Source of the DNA: Closterium sp. NIES-65
Lineage: Eukaryota; Streptophyta; Zygnematophyceae; Desmidiales; Closteriaceae
Length of the DNA: 64,000 bases
Direction: 5' to 3'
Assembly: GCA_948144175.1 (NCBI GenBank)
Contig: CANXME010002666.1
Location: 62,001 to 126,000 of the forward strand
Part shown: positions 19,546-28,500 of the stretch, piece after piece
Position numbering within the stretch: the stretch's first letter is position 1
Layout: every line of letters starts with the position of its first letter
The notes under the pieces: generated by a model
Seen by the model: the letters and a program-made list of their open reading frames with translations, nothing else
Told to the model about the DNA's origin: nothing
The model's database searches: none
Position numbers and translations under genes: made by a program

Positions 19546-22500
19546 GCGGCGACGGCGGAGAGAGCGGGCGGGGATGGGGGGGAGGGCGGGGCTGGTGTGC
19601 GGGGAGGCGGAAGCGACGGTGTGGTTGCCGGGGGTGGCGGAGCGGCGGGAGCGGGTGACGGAGGCGGAGGGGGGAGCGGGCGCGGGGACGAGGAGCTGCT
19701 GTGCCCCAACTGCCGCGCGCCCCTCTCGCTCCTCTCTTTCCCCGCGCTTGCCTTCCCCCATTCCCCCTCCTCCCCGTCCGCGTCCGCGCTATCTCCGCCC
19801 ATGTCCGCGGCGGAGGCGCGCACGAGCGGGCGCGCGGTGCTGTTCTGCCGCCAATGCCAGCGATTCACCGACAGGCCGGTGGCGAGAGGGACAGGGGAGG
19901 CGGAGAATGGGCGGAAGGGGAAAGAAGAGGGGCAGCCGCAGGTGACGGCGGAAGGGCAGTGCGCAAGCGGGGGGAAGGGGGAAGGATTGGGGAAGGGCAA
20001 GGCCGGGGGGGGGGGCGCGAGAGTGGGGGAGTTTGTGGAGGCGGACTGGTATGAAGCGGACTGGAAACATGTCTCCCCCCTTTCCGCCGTCACTCCCCCC
20101 GAGCCCCCCGCCTCTGACGCGTGGCAGTGGTCCCGCTTTGGGCGGCAACTTAGCCGCCAAGACGGCCGCCCGGGCGGCAGGTCTGCGCGCAGCGAGCTGG
20201 ACGGGATGATGGGCGGGGCGAGCGGGGGGGAAGGGGGGAGCGCGCGGAGGGATGCGCGGGAGGAGTATGTGAATCGGTTCAAGGCGAGTTTGCAGGGGTG
20301 GGGGGGGCACCCGTGGGCGCAGGGACAGGGGCAGCAGGGGCAGGGACAGGCAGGCGCGGGGGGAGAAAAGAAAGCGCAAAGGCAGGGGCAGGGGCGGAGT
20401 GAGGGGCAGCAGGTGGGCAGCAGCGGAAGGAATAGAAGCCCTGGCGGTGGCGGAAGCAGCGCCAGCGCGTATCCCCCTAGCTTCTCCTCCCCCCTCCTGC
20501 ACGCCCCCAGAGGCCCCCCCGCCCCGCCTCCGCCCCCGTCCCCCCTGGCCGCGCCCACGCAGATCCCCCCCGCGCCTGGCGCGGGTGCGGGGGAGAAGCG
20601 GGGGAGGGGGCAGCAGAGCGGGGGAGGGGAGGGGAGGGAGGGGCGGGAAGGGCGGGAAGGGCGAGAGGGGAGGGAGGGGCATGTGCCGTGTTTTGGGGCG
20701 GCAGGGGGAGGGGAGGACGGGACAGAGCACAACTGGGGAGGGGCGAATCTGGGGAGAATCTGCCCACGCCCAAGCAGATCCGGGCAGCTCTGGATGAATT
20801 TGTGATCGGGCAGGATAATGCGAAAAAGGTGAGCGGGTGCTGGTGACGTGGCAGTTACTGTTAGGCTGGTGGTGTAACAGGTTTACAGTCACAGACTCGC
20901 TAAGAGCAGTATTTTTTCTTCTTCTTTTGATTTTATTTGTAACCGAATGTTTGCAGTGGCGGTGGTGTACCCACTACGAGCGCATCTTCTCTATAAGCTC
21001 ATTTCGTTACGAGCCCTTTCCGATCCCCGTATGCTACCCTTTGCTGCAGGTTTTGGCAGTGGCAGTTTACAATCACTACAAGCGCATCTTTCTTGAAAAC
21101 CAGAAGCGGGAAAGACTTGCCAACCTGCCAGAGGGGTGAGAAGGGGTAAAAAAAAGGCGAGAGGAGGTTCAGAGGGGTGAGAGGGGGAGGAGAGGAAGTG
21201 GGAGAGGGGCTGTGTGCTGTGTGTGGTGAGGGATGGAGAGGGAGAGGAAATGTTCTTTAAAGTGATTCAAGCAAGGATTAAGAGGGAGAGGGAGAGGGAG
21301 TGACCGGTCATCTACCTGAACGATCCCCTTTTCTACACCTCACATGGGGGAAAGAGATTAGGCTTGCTCCACATTTTGCCCACTGTCCGCCCTCCCTCAC
21401 TCACTCACTTCTGTTCTTGCTCACCCCCATGGTGGATAAGAGCAACGTGCCCCTCACTCCCTACCCTCTCCCTATGCCCCCCGTCGCCCTCTCTTCCACC
21501 TCTCTTCCCCCCTGCAGGGCGTGCGAGAACCTGGTGGGGGGCGGTGAGGAGGACGAGGTGGAGGTGGAGAAGAGCAACGTGCTGCTGATGGGTCCCACGG
21601 GTTCAGGTGGGTGCAAGAATCACCACTGCAGCATACGGGGGGCAGGGCCGCATGGGAGCAGCGGAATAGCATAGGGTAGGGCAAGCATGGGACGAGGTGC
21701 AGGTGGGGAAGAGCAACGTGGTGCTCATGGGAGGGACCCACAGGCTCTGGTGGGTGGGTGGTTGGATGCAGCCCATCGGAAGCAGTAGGTGTTTGGACGG
21801 GTTCAGGCGTCGTGTCGTCTCAAAACTCGATGGGCCCGACTGACTGACACATGGGTCCCTCGCACGGGCCCCGATCATGTCGCTCGCATACAGCTGTTCA
21901 GGTACTATCGCCTGTCAAGCAAGGGCTGCCCAGAGGGTTTATTGGAGGGAAGATTTTAACAGGCTCATGAATGCGTGTATGCGTTCTTGCCTTCCTGTCG
22001 CCCAGCGGTCTCATGAGCAACGTGCTTCTCATCTCGCTCACGCGTGTGTCTCTCTCCACTCAACTTATCCCACTCCCCACCTGTCAACTCACCTTATCGG
22101 CTCCACTCCATCCGCCCACTCCCTACCCGCTCCGCGCCTGTCCGGCCTGTGATGGCAATGTGGTCAACATCCCAGGCCACTCCCTACCTTATTCTTTGCG
22201 GGCGGTATTTCAACCGCTGCTGTCCCTTGGGTGCAGTGCATGCAGGCAAGACCCTACTGGCCAAGACTCTGGCGCGGTTTGTCAACGTGCCATTCGCCAT
22301 TGCTGATTTTTGAGTCGACTCAAAAAAGTCCCCTCCCCCCACACACTGGTGGGTGACTATCCCCTCCCCCCCCCCAACGCGTGCAGGCAAGACCCTACTG
22401 GCCAAGACTCTGGCTCGGTTTGTCAACGTGCCATTCGCCATTGCTGATTTTTGAGTCGACTCAAAAAAGTCCCCTCCCCCCACACACTGGTGGGTGACTA

Positions 22501-25500
22501 TCCCCTCCCCCCCCCCAACGCGTGCAGGCAAGACCCTACTGGCCAAGACTCTGGCTCGGTTTGTCAACGTGCCATTCGCCATTGCTGATGCCACCACTCT
22601 CACTCAGGTGCGCCTTTAACGAGGTGACTCTTAATTGACTCAAAGGCCACTCTCACCCAGCTGCGTCTCATACCGCCACTCTCATCAACTTCCACACCCA
22701 GCTGCGTCTCATACCGCCACTCTCATCAACTTCCACACCCAGCTGCGTCTCATACCGCCACTCTCATCAACTTCCACACCCAGCTGCGTCTCATACCGCC
22801 ACTCTCATCAACTTCCACACCCAGCTGCGTCTCATACCGCCACTCTCATCAACTTCCACACCCAGCTGCGTCTCATACCGCCACTCTCATCAACTTCCAC
22901 ACCCAGCTGCGTCTCATACCGCCACTCTCATCAACTTCCACACCCAGCTGCGTCTCATACCGCCACTCTCATCAACTTCCACACCCAGCTGCGTCTCATA
23001 CCGCCACTCTCATCAACTTCCACACCCAGCTGCGTCTCATACCGCCACTCTCATCAACTTCCACACCCAGCTGCGTCTCATACCGCCACTCTCATCAACT
23101 TCCACACCCAGCTGCGTCTCATACCGCCACTCTCATCAACTTCCACACTCAGCTGCGTCTCTCTGATTCTCAGGTTGGATACAGCCTGGTTTCCACACTC
23201 TTTCACACGGGAGAGTTCACCAGTATGGTTAACCAGTAGGGTTAACTCTCCCGTGTCATGGTATGCCACTTAGGGAGTGCGTGACAAGGGGCATATTATT
23301 ACTATCACCGTTGCTCTTGAGCCAATTCCCACACGATGACTCGTGATTCGCCTCAAAGGTCACTTCGTTACAGTGGCATGCAGGACAACGGGCTTTCTAC
23401 TAGAACTGTGTTTCCTGAGCCAACGCTCACCTATTTCTCATTCTCTGGTGCTGTTTGTCGTGCAGGCTGGTTATGTGGGAGAGGACGTGGAGATGATTCT
23501 CTATAAGCTGCTGCAGGTGAGGGACAGAAGGGGTTGTTGGGGTTGGGACAGGGAGTGGGGGGTGGGGGGGTTATGTTATGTTAGTGTTTCTGCTCCTCGT
23601 GCAGGCGGGGTATGTGGGAGAGGACGTGGAGATGATTCTCTATAAGCTGCTGCAGGTGAGGGGGTTTGGAAGAGGTGAGACGGGTCAGTAGAGGTGTTAG
23701 CTTGTCGTGCAGAGGACGCGGAGATGATATTTTACAAGTTGCTGCACCTACAAGTGGAGGTGAGGGTAGGGGTTGCTGCACCCGGGTCCCAACCCCGGGT
23801 GGCTTCACGTAGCTCAACTGCTCCTTACAAGTTACATTCATTTTGCTCCTGATGTGCATGCTTGCATGTTCATGACTATCTGTTCTGTGTGTGATTCCCA
23901 TGGTGGTGTGTGTGTGTGCGTGACTGTCCATTTGTCTTACGCAGAGCGCCAATTTCAGTGTGTCAGCAGCGCAGCAGGGCATCGTGTATATCGACGAGAT
24001 CGACAAGCTTACCAAGAAGGTGGGCTCGCTAGCAGCACTAGCGGCACTAGCTGCACGGGCACTAGGAGATGCAACCCCCCCCCACTAAAGCAGCAGCGCA
24101 GCAGGGATCGTGTATATCGACGAGATCGACAAGCTTACCAAGAAGGTAGGCTTGCTAGCAGCACTAGGGGCACTAGCGGCACTGGCGCTAAGTAGGTGCT
24201 CCCCACCCCACCAGAGCAGCAGCGCAGAAGGGCATTGTAAACATAGATGAGATTGACACGCGCACTAAAAACATGAGCTTAATCTGGACAGCCCCCGCTC
24301 TCCCCTCTGTGCGTGCCTGGACAGGCAGAGGGCATCACGAGCACACGGGACGTGTCAGGGAAAGGCGTGTTGGAGTGTCTTATCCAATAAGTGTCTTACT
24401 GATTCCTCTCTCCCCCCTCTCTCATCTCCGCGCCCTGTATGACTGCACAGGCAGAGGGCATCACGAGCACACGGGACGTGTCAGGGGAGGGCGTGCAGCA
24501 GGCGCTTTTGAGGATGCTCGAGGGCGCTGTGAGTAAAGAAGGGGGGGGGGGAGGGAGGGTATGGGAGTATGTGAGGAGGTTGGAGGAGGCGGGATGGGAG
24601 GGACGTGTCAGGGGAGGGCGTGCAGCAGGCGCTGTTGAGAATGCTCGAGGGCGCTGTGAGTGGGGGGAAGGGGTGGGCTGTAAGGGGATATGATGTGAGC
24701 TGGTTTGAAGGACGGTGGGATGAGAGACACAGGTCTATTGGCGTTTGAGATGTGGCAGGGGAGGGCGTGCGGCCGCCGTTGTTGAGGATGCTGAGGGGCG
24801 CTGTGAGGGTGGTGTGAGCATCCATGAGCCCGTTTGTCACACGTGTGTGTCCCTCTACCTACTGGTGCGGAGCGGATCTTCTCACTCCCCCTGGGCCCTG
24901 GGTGCAGGTGATTGATGTGCCAGAGAAAACAGGGAGGAAGTCCTTCAGAGATTTAGGGCGCCTTGTAAGTCTCATGTGCCGGTCTTCCCCCTGCTCCTCC
25001 CCTCTTCTCCCGGGTACAGGTGATCAATGTGCCAGAGAAAACAGGGAGGAAGAATCCAAGAGGCGAGTTCATACAGGTACGGGCTACAGGGGTGCGGGAG
25101 TGCGAGGGTTGCAGGGGTGCAGGGGTACGGGGGTAGAACAACGATACCGGGTGTTTCTGTTTTGAGACGTCTCAAAACACTTCTTCAAACACGGAGTGCG
25201 AGGGTTGCAGGGGTGCAGGGGTACGGGGGTAGAACAACGATACCGGGTGTTTCTGTGCCGAATGCCTGGAAATCACAACGAATATCACACAGAGCGGAAA
25301 GGGTTTCTGCTCAATGGCTAGATACGTTTGAGGCGCATTCCAAGTCGGAGTGTGTTTGTTAGCATGGCTAGCGACCTTCATCCCCTTGGAATTTACCTCA
25401 ACAGAGGTGAGGGTCGATGAAGAGTATGTCTACCACCTCTTATTCCAACTTTTGAGGCGCGTCAGGAGTTGTCTCCGTTCATGCTTACTGCCTGCCATTC

Positions 25501-28500
25501 CCCTCTCGCATACCTCCCCTTTCTTTGCCCCACCCATCCCACCAGGTTGACACACAAGACATACTCTTCATCAACCCTCACCTCTGTTGCTTGCCGTGCC
25601 AGCCATTCCCAGCCCAATACCCCCTTTCCCATACTTGACTTTGCCTTTCCCCTCCCAACCCACCAGCTGGACACACAGAACATTCTCTTCATCTGCCCTC
25701 CACTGCCGCTGCCTGCTATTCCCACCCCCACGCCCCAAGCCACATGCCCGATGCCCCATCCACCCCAATGCTTCCCCTTATCCCACCCCGCCAGCTGGAC
25801 ACACAGAACATTCTCTTCATCTGTGGAGGGGCATTCGTGGATCTGGAAAAGACGATTGCAGAGAGGTGAGGCGGAGGCTGCTTTTGCTGACTCAAAATGC
25901 ACTCACTGATACGTCTGCTATCGTCAGGTTTTTGAGATTTCTCAAAACATTTGCTGACTCAAAATGCACTCACTGATACGTCTGCTATTGTCAGGTTTTT
26001 GAGAATTCCTTCAAAATTTGCTGACTCGAAATGCACTCACTGATACGTCTGCTGTCGTCAGTTATGACCTAAAAAAAAAAAATCGAAGAAAAGACAATCG
26101 CACTGAAGGTGCGCAACCATGGTTTTGGGGCAGGGAAAATGAAGCCACCGTTTCTCGCCTTTCAGTGCGATTGTCTTCGCCGCAGCAGTGTGTGCTACAA
26201 CTGTGTATGCAGGCAATGTCAGGAATGCAGTCCCATCTTAACTACTTTGCCTACTCTGATGACCCACCCACATGTTAGAAACGACTTTCAATAATTGTCT
26301 GCAGTTTGACTCTAACATTGACTGCGGTTTGAATCGGTCTGATTGTCTGCAGTCAATGTTAGGAATGTATCTCCTGCCTTTCGTTGGCCGTGCTATGCTA
26401 GCCCTCAGAGCTCCTAAGCGCGCAACTCTGCAAGCACTGCAAGAACATACAATGTTGTCTTGACTGCATGTCTTGACTCTCTCTATTACCATTCATTTGT
26501 TGCAGGAAGCGCAAGTCATCAATCGGCTTCGGGGCCCCCGTGTGACATTGCTGCAATCATTGCAAGCAGACATGAGACTGACTGCATTCCATGACTCAAA
26601 TCCCAATATTACCTTGCTGCGTGCAGGAAGCACAAGTCATCCATCGGCTTCGGGGCCCCCGTGCGCGCATCGCTGCGCAACCGATCGGTGCTTGACGCCC
26701 GCACTGCCGGCTCGCTGCTGCAATCGGTGAGTGCTAACTCTATACCGTTGGTTTGTTTGTTTGTTTTTTTGGTTGATTTGTTTGTTGGTTTGATTGTTTG
26801 GTTGGGTTTTGTTTTGTTTTGTTTTGTTTTGTCATTGTTTTAGCGCGTGTGCCAGCGATCCATGCTTGCAACACTTGCTGTGTGTGCTTGTGGGCGTGCT
26901 GCTTTTGAGAGCTGCTTTTCACTGTCCTATAAGCCACCTGCTGCAGTTGATGCGTGCTCTTCCTTCAACCATCCTTTCCCCGCCACCCCGCAAACCCCCT
27001 TCCCCCCTTTTTTTGTATCAACGGCTCGCAGAGAGCACTTTTGAGGCGCCTCAAAAGTTGTCTCTCTACCCGCAATTCCCGTATCTCCCCCCCCCCCCCC
27101 CCCCCCCCCCCCCGTCTTTTTTTGCTCATCAACTGCACTCAGAGAGCACAGATCGGGTAGCCTACAGGCTCGTCCCCGAGTTTGTGGGGCGATTCCTTGT
27201 GTTATTGTTATACCCCTCCAGATCCTCCCTCCCCATCGTTCAACATCCCTCCCCACCCGTCCCCACCCCTCCCTACCCCTCTGGAACGGCAGGCAGAGAG
27301 CACGGATCTGATAGCCTATGGGCTCATCCCTGAGTTTGTGGGGCGATTCCCCGTGCTGGTGGGGCTGCATGCGCTCACAGAGGAGCAACTCGTGCAGGTA
27401 ATGACTGGTGCAGGTAATGACTGGTGCAGGTAATGACTGGTGCAGGTAATGACTGGTGCAGGTAATGACTGATGCAGGTAGTGACTTGTGCAGGTAATGA
27501 CTGGTGCAGGTAGTGACTGGTGCAGGTAGTGACTGGTGCAGGTAATGACTGGTGCAGGTAATGACTGGTGCAGGTAGTGACTGGTGCAGGTAATGACTGG
27601 TGCAGGTAATGACTGGTGCAGGTAATGACTGGTGCAGGTAATGACTGATGCAGGTAGTGACTTGTGCAGGTAATGACTGGTGCAGGTAGTGACTGGTGCA
27701 GGTAATGACTGGTGCAGGTAATGACTGGTGCAGGTAATGACTGGTGCAGGTAGTGACTGGTGCAGGTAATGACTGGTGCAGGTAATGACTGGTGCAGGTA
27801 ATGACTGGTGCAGGTAATGACTGGTGCAGGTAATGACTGGTGCAGGTAATGACTGGTGCAGGTAATGACTGGTGCAGGTAATGACTGGTGCAGGTAATGA
27901 CTGGTGCAGGTAATGACTGGTGCAGGTAGTGACTGGTGCTGGTAATGACTGGTGCAGGTAGTGACTGGTGCAGGTAATGACTGGTGCAGGTAATGACTGG
28001 TGCTGGTAATGACTGGTGCAGGTAATGACTGGTGCGGGTAATGACTGGTGCGGGTAATGACTGGTGCGGGTAATGACTGGTGTGTGTAGGCTTTGGTAAC
28101 AACAGCTGGTGCTCATGGGGCTGCGTGCTTTCACAAAAGAGCAACATGTGCAGGTAGGTGTAGTGCAGGTGGCAACTGGTGCAGGTGGCAACTGATGCAG
28201 GTGGAAGCAAAGGACCTTTCTTATGCACTTCGAATTATGTCTATATACAGAGCTGAGTGGCTTTCCTTGCATGATTCGACACGTATTTTGGTCCATCTTC
28301 TTTTCCTAATCCCTGCCCAGAAAATTTACGTTCTTAAAACCGGAGGGCCAAGAAGGCCCAAATTGCCTCAACCTTCCTAACCTTGGTTGAGTTTGGCCCT
28401 CGCACCCAAAATCTTGGCCAATTGTGTTGCTCGCTCCAACCAAGCTTCCTAAGGTTGAAGTTCTTGGCCCGCGGGTTGTAACCCCTGAAACACTACCCGA

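Larger units (their letters stand above)
22246..22526 (+). repeat. Two echoes of CLPX exon 4 in a 141-bp tandem repeat
   Basis: Near-complete copies of the exon 4 start ([20 protein letters not shown]) begin at 22246 and 22387, each after a GCAG acceptor. Both break off after GCTGAT into TTTTTGAGTCGACTCAAAAA and hit TGA, with no donor. The third iteration at 22528 is the real exon with ATTLTQ and a GTGCGC donor. Spacing is 141 bp. Copy C is at 50918-51198. Confidence 0.92.

Noticed and set aside
19539-20892. Pro-rich minus-strand ORFs opposite CLPX exon 1
   Set aside because: GC-rich shadow frames of exon 1; no recognised motif.
22635-23273. 212-codon plus-strand [23 protein letters not shown]
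   Set aside because: It is the 41-bp intronic minisatellite read through; 41 bp cycles frames without stops.
26927-28296. Minus-strand ORFs of 433 and 326 codons rich in [12 protein letters not shown]
   Set aside because: They are the reverse of the 16-bp donor-junction minisatellite in CLPX intron 11.
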